A stretch of DNA of 64,000 bases from Tragulus kanchil. Lineage: Eukaryota > Chordata > Mammalia > Artiodactyla > Tragulidae. This document shows, piece after piece, positions 1 to 11,787 of this stretch; the stretch's first letter is position 1, and the number at the start of each line of letters is the position of its first letter. A model generated the notes under the pieces. The model was not told where the DNA came from. It saw nothing but the letters and a program-made list of their open reading frames with translations, and searched no databases. The stretch lies in the NCBI GenBank assembly GCA_022376925.1, contig JAIOJX010000027.1, positions 17,377,471 to 17,441,470 on the forward strand, given 5' to 3'. A program made the translations under genes and the position numbers.

Positions 1-300
1 GTTTCTGCTATACAACAGTGAATCAGTCCCACGTACACAGGTGTCCCCTCTTTTTCTGGATTTCCTTCCCATCCAGGTCCCCACAGAGCCCTGAGGAGCA
101 TTCCCTGTGCTGAGCCAGAGATCTTCACCAGTTCTGTTTTACACACGGATCAGTAGTGTATGTAGACATGTCGGTCTTGGTCTCCCAGTTCCCCTGCACC
201 ATCCCTCCCCATGCCCCTGCCTTTTTCATCCATTCTGACCACCTCCGTCATTGTTCTCAATAATCATGTTTTCCTAGTATATTTCTTTTTCTTTTGTTTT
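1..300 (-). mobile_element. L1 3'-end fragment
   Basis: Reads, in reverse complement, like the 3' UTR of artiodactyl L1: a gutted version of the stretch about tacked-on GTTTCTGCTATACAAC, the CCCACAGAGCCCTGAGGAG block and a GTGTATGTAGACATGTC block. The left part lies outside the window. No coding capacity remains. The CHR SINE that follows inserted next to it. The family call is from remembered consensus, not a search. Confidence 0.6.
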
Positions 301-619
301 TTAAACATCCATTTATTTATTTATTTTGGGGGGGGCCGGTTGGGGAGGGAGGGGGTGGGCGGGCCACTTCTATTGATCTTTCATTTGTCTATTTTCACCC
401 GTCTTTGTTCTTTGGCTCTTGTGGGCCTCCCATCACGGTGGCCTGTGTTGTCGCAGAGTGCCGGCTCTGGGCGCATGCGCTCCAGAGCTCTGGCTCAGTC
501 ATTGGACACATCAGTCCAGCCACTCTGCGGCACGTGGGATCTTCCCAGGCCAGGGATCGAACCGGCGGCCCTTGCACTGCAAGGCGGTGTCCCTACCCAC
601 TGGACCACCAGGGAAGCCC
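287..619 (-). mobile_element. CHR-type tRNA-derived SINE with target-site duplication
   Basis: Complete reverse-oriented cetartiodactyl CHR SINE. The tRNA-like head is at the right end (GGTTCGATCCCTGGCCTGGG region, read on the minus strand) and the A/T-rich tail at the left. It is flanked by a perfect 14-bp direct repeat, CCTAGTATATTTCT, at 273-286 and 620-633, which proves retroposition. Open frames across it are by-products of the GC-rich SINE body, not genes. Confidence 0.85.
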
Positions 620-667
620 CCTAGTATATTTCTAAGCTGTTTACAGACAGCGTCTATATCTTTTACC

Positions 668-947
668 TTTTTTTTTTTTTTTTTAAATGTTGGCCTCTTT
701 TATTGGTCCTTCTTTTATTTATTTTCATCCATCTTAATTCTTCAGCCAGTGTGGGCCTCCCCTCACAGTGGCCTCTCTCGATGCAGAGCACCGGCTCCGG
801 GTGCATGTGCTCCAGAGCACTGGCTCGTAATTAGACACACCGGTCCAGCTGCTCCACGGCGTGTGGGATCTTCCGGTGCCAGGGATCGAACCGGTGCCCC
901 TTGCTCTGCAAGGTGGACTTTACCCACTGGACCCCCAGGGGAGCCCT
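668..947 (-). mobile_element. CHR-type SINE (second, diverged)
   Basis: Same family and orientation as the SINE just upstream but more diverged. A poly-T run at 668-684 is the tail and the head ends at GGGGAGCCCT. Imperfect flanking repeats (TCTTTTACCTTTTT versus TCTTCTACCTTTTT) at about 658 and 950 look like an aged target-site duplication. Confidence 0.8.
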
Positions 948-1576
948 GTCTTCTACCTTTTTATACAGCCCATGAAATGAGGGTGCTGATTCCTGAGGAT
1001 TGAGTTATTTCACCCATTAAAGATGCATCTTGGTTTGCACAGTTGGAGTTCTGAAAGGTTGCCTATTTAAGGGGCTTTGAGGCAGGGTCTCTTGTACCAA
1101 GATTTGCAAACAGGGAGTTTCTGTGGCTTATTCAGGTTATGTGGTAAACTTAAGGTAATTTGATCGAAATATCTAAAATATTAATACTAAAGTTATTTAT
1201 AAGATTATCTTAGGCAAAATTAAGACTATTTGATTAAATGGCCATTTAAGGAAGTGATTGTTTTATTTCAAATAAATGGTAAGCAGTGGCTTTACTCCTG
1301 TAGCACACAGTAGGACTCGAGCTCTGAAGAGTCGTCATCTCTGAGCAGGGGCCGTTACTGAGCCAGAGTCCTTGGGCTCCATGCACACAGCAAGCCAAAG
1401 CCCCGACACACGGAGGGTTACAGAAAGAAAGGGCTTATTTCCTAGGCAGCCAAGCGAGGAGGTGGGAGAACAAATCCTCAGTCCATCTTGCCACAGCGAG
1501 GACCCTGGGGGGCGGTTGTTGGGAGGAGGAGTGACACAGCACGGTGGCCCGAGGCGTGGGCCGCGGGAGCGTGCTC
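948..1576. other. Unassigned intergenic stretch
   Basis: No recognised repeat or open frame. A/T-rich from about 1140 to 1300, then a mixed, CpG-containing stretch leading into a Bov-tA. Confidence 0.4.
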
Positions 1577-1781
1577 CTCGCTCGGCTGCCAGACTGTGCC
1601 GCTGTGGCTGCGGCCCTCCAGGCGCCCTGTCCGTGGGGTGGGCTCTCCCCGCAGGAGTGCTGGCGTGGGCAGCCATTTCCTTCTCCAGGAGAAGTCCCCA
1701 GTCCAGCGACTGAACCCGGGTCTCCTGTCTTTCCTGAATCGCCAGGTGGATTCTTTGCCACTGGCACCACCTGGGAAGGCC
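1577..1781 (-). mobile_element. Bov-tA SINE, diverged
   Basis: Reverse Bov-tA. The BovA part (TGGCGTGGGCAGCCATTTCC, positions about 1660-1680) and the tRNA-like head (ACTGGCACCACCTGGGAAGG) are both recognisable. The left third is heavily CpG-rich and diverged. Confidence 0.8.
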
Positions 1782-3197
1782 ACAGTATTTCATAGTTTTT
1801 CCTTAAATTGACTCAGTTATGACTGAACCTCTTTCTGTCCCTTGTCTGTGGAAAGGTAGATCTCAGTAACGGTTGGGGCGCGCTCTTTGTCTTTATTGGT
1901 CTAGTCTTCCCTCTCCTCCCTCCCACCCACATTTGCTGGCATTGCATGAAGGTTCCCGCGTCATGAGCAGTATCCAGTTGATACAGGGAAATGTTATCCC
2001 ATCATCCGTCGATACCTTTTTATGCCCCAGGCTGTGTTCCCTTCAGGACCTGCCCCTTTTCCTGTAGCGCTGTGGGCACTGGCGTCCTTGCCAAGGTTGA
2101 GAGACCGTCTGCCTGGGGTCTCTCGTCTCTCAGGGATTTGCAGGGGGCCCTACGTCGGGATGCTCCTGAGCCAGCCAAGGGGGTCCTAGCCAGCTAAGAG
2201 GGGTCAGACGCTAGTCTTAGGACACACACAGGCTGGTCTTACGGGGCTGGGGAGGGGTTGAGAGCCTTCCTGCAGTTACCGTCCTCCCCAGGATCTTCTC
2301 CCTGTGGACACCTAAAGTAGCTGTTGTCCTTCGTGGTGCAGAGTGGCTGTGGCTGCTGGCGGGCAGTCGCTCCTCTCCACTGGGTGTGAAAGCCCTTCGC
2401 TCCTGGTTCCTGTAGAAACGCTGCTTTGGGCATATTCATTTTGGCTTCTGTATACTTTTCCAATGCAATGCCCCAGAGTTAGACCAGAGAGTGGTTTTCT
2501 ACCAGAGAGTGCATACGACATCTTAACATTCCACGCTCTTCCAGAATTCTGAGCAGTGGATAAATATGACCTCATGGCTCAGCATTTCACAGGCAATTTG
2601 TCATTCACCCCTTGTTACCATGACAGTGTCCATGTGACAGATGCGTAAACTGAGACCCGATAGCCGAAACAGTGTGTCCCTGCTGTGATTTTTCTGGAAA
2701 TGTTGGTTCTCTCATTTGAACATCATTTCAGTCCACGAGCGGGACATAGACTGCAGGGTCATTTCTCAGACGTGCGTTTACAACAGAACTGGAAGGAGTA
2801 ACTAATATGCTAGGTAAACGACTCTGGTTTCAAATATCTCGACATTTTTAATTTGGGCAAAAAAATTACAGCACAAGTATAGGATGTGGGAGCCCTGGCT
2901 AGACAGTAGTTGACCACAAATTTTATATGAGCCAGCAGTGTGATGTGGTTCCTCGAACGCAATGTCCAGCATCGTTGTAAGAAGCCGTCTGACCAGAAGC
3001 TGGGTGTGCTCCTCCTTGGTCGGATCAGCTGTGTTCACAGGAAGGATCGAGATTTAATGAGAGGTCTTGCTGATGCAGGACGCTACCGGGGACTTTCAGA
3101 ATGGCACAATGTCTGGAAGCCCTGCTGTGTGGGCAGCACCAAGGGCACTAGTGCTTGTTTGTCTGTGCCTGGGAGGCAGACCGTGTGATCGTGAATG
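1782..3197. other. Unassigned intergenic stretch
   Basis: No supported gene. A MIR-like word (AGATGCGTAAACTGAGACCC) at about 2640 hints at a decayed mammal-wide repeat. The rest is unassigned single-copy sequence. Confidence 0.4.
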
Positions 3198-3290
3198 TGG
3201 GAGACAGAGCGACACTGAATCTTAGCTCCTTTACTTCGTAGCTTTGTGACCTTGTGTGAGATACTCGCTACGCCTCCGTTTCCTTTAAAG
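3198..3290 (+). mobile_element. MIR SINE core, fragment
   Basis: Contains the MIR core order: a TAGCTTTGTGACCTTG word followed by a CTCCGTTTCCTTTAAAG word, matching the tail of the MIR core (TGTGTGACCTTGGGCAAG and CTCAGTTTCCTC in the consensus). Ancient and diverged. Confidence 0.55.
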
Positions 3291-3414
3291 ACGCGGCATG
3301 AATACGTGCCCTTAGCCTGTATGTCCAGATAAGAAACTATATCCTCCCTGTCGCAAGACAGAATTGGGGCGAGCGGGGGTTGCGAGGGAGAAATTTTCAC
3401 TTCACTGTTAGGAG

Positions 3415-3624
3415 TTGTTGTTGAGTTGCTCAGTCGTGTCTGATTCTTTGCAACCCCAGGACGGCAGCCCTCCAGGCTCCTCTGTCCGCGGGATTCCCCA
3501 GGCAAGAACACTGGAGTGGGCTGCCAGTTTCTTTTCCAAGGGATCTTCCCGATCCAGGGACTGAACCCATGTCTCCCGTATTGGCAGGCAGATTCTTTAC
3601 TACTCAGCCACCAGGGGGAGCCCC
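3415..3624 (-). mobile_element. Bov-tA SINE
   Basis: Near full-length reverse Bov-tA. Begins TTGAGTTGCTCAGTCGTGTC (BovB-derived tail end) and finishes CCACCAGGGGGAGCCCC (tRNA head). The internal GAACACTGGAGTGGGCTGCC word is typical. Confidence 0.92.
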
Positions 3625-3780
3625 ACTAATAATTCCATTGCTTACAAAATGCAGATGCCTCAAACATCTGCCCTCTGCTTAGAACTGGACACTTTTATAG
3701 CTTGCTGTCTACACAGCAGGCATTTCAAACACAACGGGGTCAAAACAGAGCTCTTGGCTTACATGCATTGCCTGCGTGGG

Positions 3781-3997
3781 TGCACGCTAAGTCACTTAGT
3801 TGTGTCTGACTCGGTGACCCTATGGACTGTCACCTGTGAGGTTCTTCTGTCCATGGGATTCTCCAGGCTAGAACGTTGGAGTGGGCTGCCATGCCCCTCT
3901 CTAGGGGATCTTCCCAGCCCAGGGATTGAACCCGCATCTTTTGTAGCTCCTGCATTGGCAGGTGGATTCTTAACCACTAGCACCGACTGGGATGCCC
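3781..3997 (-). mobile_element. Bov-tA SINE
   Basis: Second reverse Bov-tA, 156 bp from the previous one and in the same orientation. CTAAGTCACTTAGTTGTGTC begins it and a degraded head (ACTGGGATGCCC) ends it. Divergence from its neighbour argues for independent insertions. Confidence 0.92.
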
Positions 3998-4861
3998 AAA
4001 CCTGGTCAACCTTCAGTTTTCTCATAATAGCAATTGCACCACCTTCTCAGCTGCTCAAATCAAATGTCTTAAGAATTCTGTGCGATTCTTTCTTCTCCTA
4101 CCCATCTCCCCTGCCCCAAGCCACACCAAATGTTGAGTCTTTCTATCCCTGATCCCCCGTATGCCCTAGACCCACCTGCTTCTGTCTCCAGGGTCATTGC
4201 CACGACCCAGGACATTTCTGGTTTGACCTTGCGGTCGTTTCCCTTTTGTTCCTGTTGCTTTGGATTTCATTCTCTACCCATGAGCAGTGAAGTCCCCTGT
4301 TTAAAACTGTTTGATTAAAATTTTACTTCCTTATTTTTATTTTGTGTTAATTTTGGTGAAAAACTTGTACACATGGAGGTTTCTTTTGATCACGGACCAC
4401 GGGAAAGCAGGGCGAGCACCTGGCTGTCTTCGTTTAGCACTCTGAGTGCTTGTGTGCTCTCTCTTGCCCTCTGCGCGTGACTAATGCCGTCCTCTGCTGA
4501 GTGTCTCTGGGAACTCACAGATGTCATATGTCTGTCATGTTGTAATCCTTTGCAGTTATGATTCTGATTAACGTTCTAACTTGTCCGCCCGTAATTGGCA
4601 TTTCTTTCTTTTTTTTTTTAAAAAATGTATTGGGGCACAGTTGCTTTAATACCAGCATCTCACTGACCTTGGAGGAGAATCGCAGTCCTTGCCCCACCCG
4701 CCACGCCCAGCATCGGCTGGCCTCTGCCCACCGTCTCAGCTTTGCCTCCCGGCATCCTTGACCGCTTGTTTCCTGTTGCACTGCTTGTTTCGCCTCTTGT
4801 TTTGCTGAGACGGTCCTCACCTTCGACCCTCCATCTCGGCTGTTCCTTGTGTTTCGAACAC
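3998..4861. other. Unassigned intergenic stretch
   Basis: No recognised gene. The T10 run followed by an A-rich segment at 4610-4626 could be a short L1 or SINE relic. Otherwise unassigned. Confidence 0.35.
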
Positions 4862-5030
4862 TTTTCTCTCTGAGCCCCGAAGCCACCTCTTCAGAGAAGC
4901 CATCCTTGATTGCCGGATCTCCAGGAGCTGCGTGGTCTCAACTTTATTCTGTTTCAGTGCTTTGAATTACATGCATTACTACTTTATGATTTTCCTGTCT
5001 GTTTGGTTCTTCCCAGCACCTGTGGAAGTG
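4862..5030 (+). mobile_element. L2-like LINE 3' fragment
   Basis: The order TTCAGAGAAGCCATCCTTGA, then a pyrimidine-rich block, then TTTATGATTTTCCTGTCTG resembles the L2 3' region (CTCAGAGAGGCCTTCCCTGA and onward). Old and diverged, so the call is tentative. Confidence 0.45.
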
Positions 5031-5099
5031 TTTGTGTGTGTAACACATAGATGCATGAGAAATGAAAAGAGTGAACCACCAAACAGCGGCTTCCTTATT

Positions 5100-5430
5100 T
5101 TTTTTTTTTTAAGATTTATTTATTTATTTATTTTTGGGCAGGGGTCGGGTTGGGGAGGGAGGGGAGCAAGCGAGCCATTTCTATTGGTCTTTCGTTTCTC
5201 TATGTTCATCCGTCTTTGTTCTTTGGCCCATGTGGGCCTCCCATCGCAGTGGCCTCTGTCATCGCAGAGCGCCGGCTCTGGGCGCATGCGCTCCGGAGCT
5301 CCGGCTCGGTGATTGGACACATTGGTTCAGCCGCTCCGCGGCACGTGGGTTCCTCCCAGGCCAGGGATCGAACCAGTGCCCCTTGCACTGCAAGGCGGTG
5401 TCCTTACCCACTGGACCACCAGGGAAGCCC
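5100..5430 (-). mobile_element. CHR-type SINE with perfect target-site duplication
   Basis: Full-length reverse CHR SINE. The tail is the T-run plus ATTTATTTATTTATT at the left; the head is GGACCACCAGGGAAGCCC at the right. The flanking 15-bp direct repeat AGCGGCTTCCTTATT at 5085-5099 and 5431-5445 is perfect, so the insertion is young on the scale of this window. Confidence 0.92.
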
Positions 5431-5445
5431 AGCGGCTTCCTTATT

Positions 5446-5744
5446 AATGAAAAATTTCCAGCATCTGCAAGCATGTTCTCTCTGGTGCTCTGTATTAACA
5501 GATATTATAGACATGATTTCTGCTGTGAATCAGAGCACCAGCTGGATGAGCAATGGGTCATCTTCTAACCCTTGGAATCTATGATTTTGTTAATAATTTC
5601 TCTCCTCAGCAACTCAACATTTAGGTGTGAAGTCATCAGTGATTTGCTTCATTTAATCAAAAAAAATGAATTATAAAGGGAAGAAGGATGGGAGGAGAGA
5701 AGAAAAACACCTCTAGGATAAGTGGAAATTTGGAAATGGGTGCA
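5446..5744. other. Single-copy spacer before the first duplication
   Basis: No recognised feature. Its last ~20 bp are the source of the degraded scar found at the D1 junction (6809-6825). Confidence 0.4.
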
Positions 5745-7889
5745 CGAAGGCAAAACAGGTTAGTGAGCAGGTTTTCTGTGAATTCGCTTCTGTGGAGTAA
5801 ATGCCACAGAGACTCGCAGCACTGCAGGTTGCGGATGTCGCTCCACTCACGTGCCGTCTCTGACTGTCTCTCTCAGGTGTCGGAGTTTGTGCTTTTCTAT
5901 AAAAATCATCAGAAAAGCAGAGATTCCTTCTCTTCTATGGATTTCATCTGTTCCTCATTTCAACTGTGTAAATATTGTTTGCAGGTCCTGGGTTTCTGGT
6001 CCCTAGCAGTGGAGACCAAATCGATTACCCATGAGCCACTCAGTTTGCAATCATTTAAAATTCCAGACTCTCTCTGGCGCAGATGACGAGCCAAGGAAAC
6101 TCGTCATGGCACTCTGCCTCTGTTTATTTCTTGCCTTCCATTTCTCTTTTGATTGTCCCTTCCCGCCCCTCCTGGTTTATGCCTTTTCCTTCTGCCTTCC
6201 CCTGCACTCCCTAGGGCAGCTCTCAGCCTCTTCCGTGCGATGTCTCATGTTTGGTCACCAAATGAAAGCGTCGGATCCTCCCAAGAAGCCTTTGTGTTCA
6301 CAGGGTCAGCATAGCCAGGTCAGCTGGAGGCAGGTGTCCCCGTGTCAGGGGAGGAGAGGAGCCCAGGGGCAGTGATGGTCCCTAGAGCCGAGTGTGGCTG
6401 ACCCCCCACGTGGTGACGTCCCTCCCTCAGTGCCCCGCACGGCTCTGAGGGCAGCCTGGTCTGTCTTTAATCCACTCCAGCCACAGAGCGAATGTTTTAA
6501 ATAAAACCTCTGCCTGAGTGAGTCACAGCTCTGCTGGCTTTTGTACGGCATCCCGAGGATGATGGTTTACTCTGCCTGAGTAACAAAATTAATACAAGAG
6601 AAACATTTTTGTTATGTGGTATCTTGAAAAAACATAAAAAGAAGAGAGACATATGGGCCTGAGCAGTGAGATTTGGATGAAAAGGTTCCACTTGACACAA
6701 GGGAAATAATGAGAAAAACGGAATAAATCTTCTTGGCAGAGAAGGGTACAAAGAGTCAACAGGAAGAAGTAAAAAAAAACCCCACACTCTCACTAGCCAG
6801 CCACGGTGAAATTAAGGGTTTGGGGCGAAGGCAAAACAGGTTAGTGAGCAGGTTTTCTGTGAATTCGCTTCTGTGGAGTAAATGCCACAGAGACTCGCAG
6901 CACTGCAGGTTGCGGATGTCGCTCCACTCACGTGCCGCTCTGACTGTCTCTCTCAGGTGTCGGAGTTTGTGCTTTTCTATAAAAATCATCAGAAAAGCAG
7001 AGATTCCTTCTCTTCTATGGATTTCATCTGTTCCTCATTTCAACTGTGTAAATATTGTTTGCAGGTCCTGGGTTTCTGGTCCCTAGCAGTGGAGACCAAA
7101 TCGATTACCCATGAGCCACTCAGTTTGCAATCATTTAAAATTCCAGACTCTCTCTGGCGCAGATGACGAGCCAAGGAAACTCGTCATGGCACTCTGCCTC
7201 TGTTTATTTCTTGCCTTCCATTTCTCTTTTGATTGTCCCTTCCCGCCCCTCCTGGTTTATGCCTTTTCCTTCTGCCTTCCCCTGCACTCCCTAGGGCAGC
7301 TCTCAGCCTCTTCCGTGCGATGTCTCATGTTTGGTCACCAAATGAAAGCGTCGGATCCTCCCAAGAAGCCTTTGTGTTCACAGGGTCAGCATAGCCAGGT
7401 CAGCTGGAGGCAGGTGTCCCCGTGTCAGGGGAGGGAGAGGAGACCAGGGGCAGTGATGGTCACTCGAGCCGAGTGTGGCTGACCCACCACGTGGTGACGT
7501 CCCTCACTCAGTGCCCCGCACGGCTCTGAGGGCAGCCTGGTCTGTCTTTAATCCACTCCAGCCACAGAGCGAATGTTTTAAATAAAACCTCTGCCTGAGT
7601 GAGTCACAGCTCTGCTGGCTTTTGTACGGCATCCCGAGGATGATGGTTTACTCTGCCTGAGTAACAAAATTAATACAAGAGAAACATTTTTGTTATGTGG
7701 TATCTTGAAAAAACATAAAAAGAAGAGAGACATATGGGCCTGAGCAGTGAGATTTGGATGAAAAGGTTCCACTTGACACAAGGGAAATAATGAGAAAAAC
7801 GGAATAAATCTTCTTGGCAGAGAAGGGTACAAAGAGTCAACAGAAAGAAGTAAAAAAAAACCCCACACTCTCACTAGCCAGCCACGGTG
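5745..7889. repeat. D1: ~1081-bp tandem duplication
   Basis: Copy A is 5745-6808 and copy B is 6826-7889, offset 1080-1081. Copies are near-identical. Differences are 1-base indels (GCCGTCTCTG versus GCCGCTCTG; GGGGAGG versus GGGGAGGG) plus a cluster of C/A changes at 6362-6425. The 6809-6825 scar resembles the 5723-5743 flank of copy A in shortened form. The unit holds no recognised gene or young SINE. Confidence 0.95.
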
Positions 7890-8324
7890 CCTCTAATAAG
7901 GTCCCTTATATAATTCAAGGTCACCGTCTGTAAGAAGTGACCTTTATCATGTCGATTTTGAAAGAGATGTTTTGTATTCCAGCCCTTTTCCGTGTCTGGG
8001 GTGCGCGTGTGTTTGGGGGAGCCTGTTGCAGTAGCGGAACACGTTGATGTCTTTGCAGCTCCTTTGGGAGCTGGTTTAGAGATAAACGTGGGCCGTGGTG
8101 GTTGCCCTCCTCTGGCTTGGAGAGAATTCCTATGCTGTTTTGTCTGACCCGAAACGGCCAGCTTCTGTAATATCAACTTGGTTTTGATGCATTCTGAAGC
8201 CCAAACCAAATGTTCTCTGTCCAGTGGACGGGGTGTACCTTGATGACACCCGGGGGTGTTCGGGGTGCCTGAGTGACCACTCCCAGGTGGACACGTGGTC
8301 ACGTGTGGGGTAGTCTGCTGGGCT

Positions 8325-8530
8325 GTGCTCAGTCACTCAGGCGTGTCCGACTGTTTGTGATCTCGTAGTGCTGGAGCCCGCCAGGCTCCTCTGTCCACGG
8401 GATGCTCCAGGCAGGAACACCGGAGCGGGCTGCCATGTCCTTCTCCAGGGGATCTTCCTGACCCAGGGGTCAGACTGGGGTCTCCTGCGTTGCCGGCGGA
8501 CTCCTCACCACTGAGCGACCAGGGAAGCCC
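8325..8530 (-). mobile_element. Bov-tA SINE (D2 copy A)
   Basis: Complete reverse Bov-tA ending GACCAGGGAAGCCC. CpG-rich variant with GGAACACCGGAGCGGGCTGC in place of the usual ACTGGAGTGGG word. Confidence 0.92.
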
Positions 8531-9475
8531 TGTAGTTTGTAGAGCGGTTTTATTTTTCCTTGAACTGACCCTGATTTCCACAATGAAAGGGAGCTTCTTT
8601 TCACCCCAGTCTTGCCTTCATCCAAGGAAGACACAACTGATTTAAAAAAGCAGAGATGTCTCGGCCCAGCTTGGCGCATTGTTCAATGAGAGATGCCGAA
8701 GATGAGAGGGCAGGTGCCATGAAGGTCACAGAGAGTGGCGAAGCTCAGCCTTTGGGAGAGGACAGATTCCGAGTGTGTCCCATCCCTGCAGCCACTGGTC
8801 GGCTCTCGCTCTGCCAATTAAATTGTCATGGTCCCTGTGGGCAGGTGGCTTCCCCTGGGAGGTCCATCTCCCGCATCTCAGAGGCCCACCCCCTACAGCA
8901 CTCCACACGGTCAGGGGACGGAGAGCACGCTGCGGGTGTTCACCCCCCCAAACCCCGACGCATCTAACGATTGCTGAGAGCCTCTTTCAAAGGCCCTTTT
9001 TCCTTCCCTTTTCCACAGAAACTGATTGTGAGCCACGGTGCCTCTAATAAGGTCCCTTATATAATTCAAGGTCACCGTCTGTAAGAAGTGACCTTTATCA
9101 TGTCGATTTTGAAAGAGATGTTTTGTATTCCAGCCCTTTTCCGTGTCTGGGGTGCGCGTGTGTTTGGGGGAGCCTGTTGCAGTAGCGGAACACGTTGATG
9201 TCTTTGCAGCTCCTTTGGGAGCTGGTTTAGAGATAAACGTGGGCCGTGGTGGTTGCCCTCCTCTGGCTTGGAGAGAATTCCTATGCTGTTTTGTCTGACC
9301 CGAAACGGCCAGCTTCTGTAATATCAACTTGGTTTTGATGCATTCTGAAGCCCAAACCAAATGTTCTCTGTCCAGTGGACGGGGTGTACCTTGATGACAC
9401 CCGGGGGTGTTCGGGGTGCCTGAGTGACCACTCCCAGGTGGACACGTGGTCACGTGTGGGGTAGTCTGCTGGGCT
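8531..9475. other. Unassigned sequence across the D2 junction
   Basis: Single-copy type sequence with no recognised gene. It includes the degraded junction at 8934-9031 and the first 440 bp of D2 copy B. Confidence 0.4.
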
Positions 9476-9681
9476 GTGCTCAGTCACTCAGGCGTGTCCG
9501 ACTGTTTGTGATCTCGTAGTGCTGGAGCCCGCCAGGCTCCTCTGTCCACGGGATGCTCCAGGCAGGAACACCGGAGCGGGCTGCCATGTCCTTCTCCAGG
9601 GGATCTTCCTGACCCAGGGGTCAGACTGGGGTCTCCTGCGTTGCCGGCGGACTCCTCACCACTGAGCGACCAGGGAAGCCC
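9476..9681 (-). mobile_element. Bov-tA SINE (D2 copy B)
   Basis: The same insertion as 8325-8530, including its private CpG-rich variants, shifted by 1151 bp. It is therefore one SINE counted twice. Confidence 0.92.
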
Positions 9682-10518
9682 TGTAGTTTGTAGAGCGGTT
9701 TTATTTTTCCTTGAACTGACCCTGATTTCCACAATGAAAGGGAGCTTCTTTTCACCCCAGTCTTGCCTTCATCCAAGGAAGACACAACTGATTTAAAAAA
9801 GCAGAGATGTCTCGGCCCAGCTTGGCGCATTGTTCAATGAGAGATGCCGAAGATGAGAGGGCAGGTGCCATGAAGGTCACAGAGAGTGGCGAAGCTCAGC
9901 CTTTGGGAGAGGACAGATTCCGAGTGTGTCCCATCCCTGCAGCCACTGGTCGGCTCTCGCTCTGCCAATTAAATTGTCATGGTCCCTGTGGGCAGGTGGC
10001 TTCCCCTGGGAGGTCCATCTCCCGCATCTCAGAGGCCCACCCCCTACAGCACTCCACACGGTCAGGGGACGGAGAGCACGTCTGCGGGGTGTTCACACCC
10101 CTGGCCGGTCATTGACGCCCACAAAGATCCCACTGACGTTCTTTTTATTCTAACGTACTTGCTGAGAGCCTCTTTCAAAGGCCCTCTTCTCTTCCTTCTG
10201 CCGGCTGTGATGTTCACACAGAAACTGATTGTGTTTCCATACAGTAGCATCGAAAAAGTGTAAGTTTAAAAACAGTGTCAGTCAAAATAGCACCATGTTT
10301 AAGTTGCACATAGTGATTTCTAACTCTGATTTGTCCATTTAGTGTTTTGGAGACTGTTTATGAGTCTGTAACGACCCAAGCTTGATAAGCAACTGAATGG
10401 GCCTGGCTGAAGCACGTGTGGAAAGGAGCTTTAACCAAACCTGTGGGACTCAGTTAGGACTGGGCTTGTGAACACGGTGGTCAGTTTCACCAGTCGTTTC
10501 TCACAGAAGCTGTACCGC

Positions 10519-10748
10519 AGAGTTGACCTTGCACAGCACACGTTTGAGCCGTCCATGGGTTCACTTAGGCTTGCCGTTTGTCCAGTAGCAAACGCATGGT
10601 CAGCAATCGGCTGAACCTGCAGCCGTGGTATCCTGGACATGGAGCAGCGAGGCGTGGACAGAGGGCTGACTGGTGACGGTGGATTATACTTGGACTTTTA
10701 ACTGAGTGGAGACGGTTGGCACCCCGAGCTTCCGTGAAAATCAAGTGT
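10519..10748. mobile_element. MER2/Tigger2-like DNA transposon relic
   Basis: Starts AGTTGACCTTGCACAGCAC, contains GTTTGAGCCGTCCATGGGTTC and GATTATACTTGGACTTTTAAC, and ends in an A-rich partial inverse of the start. That order matches short non-autonomous elements whose terminal repeat reads CAGTTGACCCTTGAACAAC. Family assignment is from memory and the ends are eroded. Confidence 0.5.
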
Positions 10749-11787
10749 CTGTGTATTTTTGAAGGTAAATTTAAAGTCAGACACTTAACGTCTAGGAAGG
10801 CAGCCCAGTGCTCTAGGCAAGAGTTGGATTCATGACCAGAGTAGAGGTTTCAGGCTGTCTTCCTTGGAGCCCAAAGCTTTTGTGGCACTTGCTAGGGTCA
10901 AGGGTGTGTCTGTGGGTTTGTGTCTGTGTGTGTGCCTGTGTGTGTGTGTCTCTGTGTGTGTTTGTGTTGGGGACTGGAAAGCCTGTCTGCCCTCCCTTCT
11001 CCCCAACCATCTCGTTCACAGCAGTTTCGTTTTATTTGTATTTGTAAGATTTTTGTCCAAAAAAGTCTTATGGCTAAGAATAATTATGAGAACTGCTGAT
11101 CAATTAAACAAAGAGAAGCCCAGCACGGCTGGCAGGGATGCCCAGACAGGCAGCAGGTAGACAGCCGGGGCCCGCTCCAGAAGCCGGCGCTGGACGGAGC
11201 GTGGGGGATTTTTCCATTACCTTTCAAGGGTAATTTGGGCTTTGAGGACGGGAACCTTAACTGCTGACGGACGAAAGGGCTGCTCGGGAGTTCAGCTGTT
11301 GATAGGAAAATTACAGGGAACGAGCCGGCAACGTCATTGAGGCAAGAACACATTTTGTGTTCAGTTGGGCTGTAGAGGTCTGAACCGTAACCGTCGGACA
11401 TCTGAGCCAGGAAGCTCTGGCCTGGGAACAGCTGTGGTCCCGGGGTCCGGAGCGGGGGCTGCCACATCTGCGGTGTTGGGGGGACCCGCTCCGTGCCCTT
11501 CGGGAGGTGGGTGCTGGGACACTCGTGCACATCACCTGGGCAGTTTGTGTAAAACACAGGCTGTGTGCTCCTCCGGCAGCTCGCCGAGTCAGGACTTCAG
11601 GCTGAGACCCAGGAGCTTGCTCTTTTTAACAGAACGTGCATCCTGGCGAATCTGATACCCTCTAACGTGTCCGGACGCCTGCCAGGTTTCTCCGAATCTC
11701 TCGTCACTAGGAGTCGCGCCCAGTCGTGTTAGGCATCCAGCTTTTCAGAGCTGTTCCCCACAGATGCCGGGTTGAGATGCGGCCCGG
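10749..11787. other. Unassigned single-copy sequence
   Basis: Holds the TG-rich microsatellite at 10905-10970 and a GC-rich block at about 11360-11540. No splice-bounded open frame could be supported. Confidence 0.4.
10905..10970 (+). repeat. Imperfect (TG)n microsatellite
   Basis: TG dinucleotides broken by GGGTT, CTG and CTC interruptions. Frames through it give the low-complexity V/C peptides expected of such a tract. Confidence 0.85.

Larger units (their letters stand above)
7881..10230. repeat. D2: ~1151-bp tandem duplication
   Basis: Copy A is 7881-8933 plus a degraded tail to 9031. Copy B is 9032 to about 10230, offset 1151. It shares the 9-bp word GCCACGGTG with the end of D1 copy B. 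The tail of copy A (about 98 bp) is a compressed, error-rich rendering of 10080-10230: both contain CTGAGAGCCTCTTTCAAAGG and end ACAGAAACTGATTGTG. The unit carries a Bov-tA. Confidence 0.95.

Noticed and set aside
287..947. tRNA genes at the heads of CHR and Bov-tA elements
   Set aside because: The tRNA-like heads lack a complete cloverleaf and sit inside SINE bodies.
419..1003. 194-codon plus-strand open frame
   Set aside because: It runs through two reverse CHR SINEs; GC-rich SINE bodies regularly give such frames.
3415..3997. A real tandem duplication of a Bov-tA
   Set aside because: The two copies are diverged from each other and have different flanks, so they are independent insertions.
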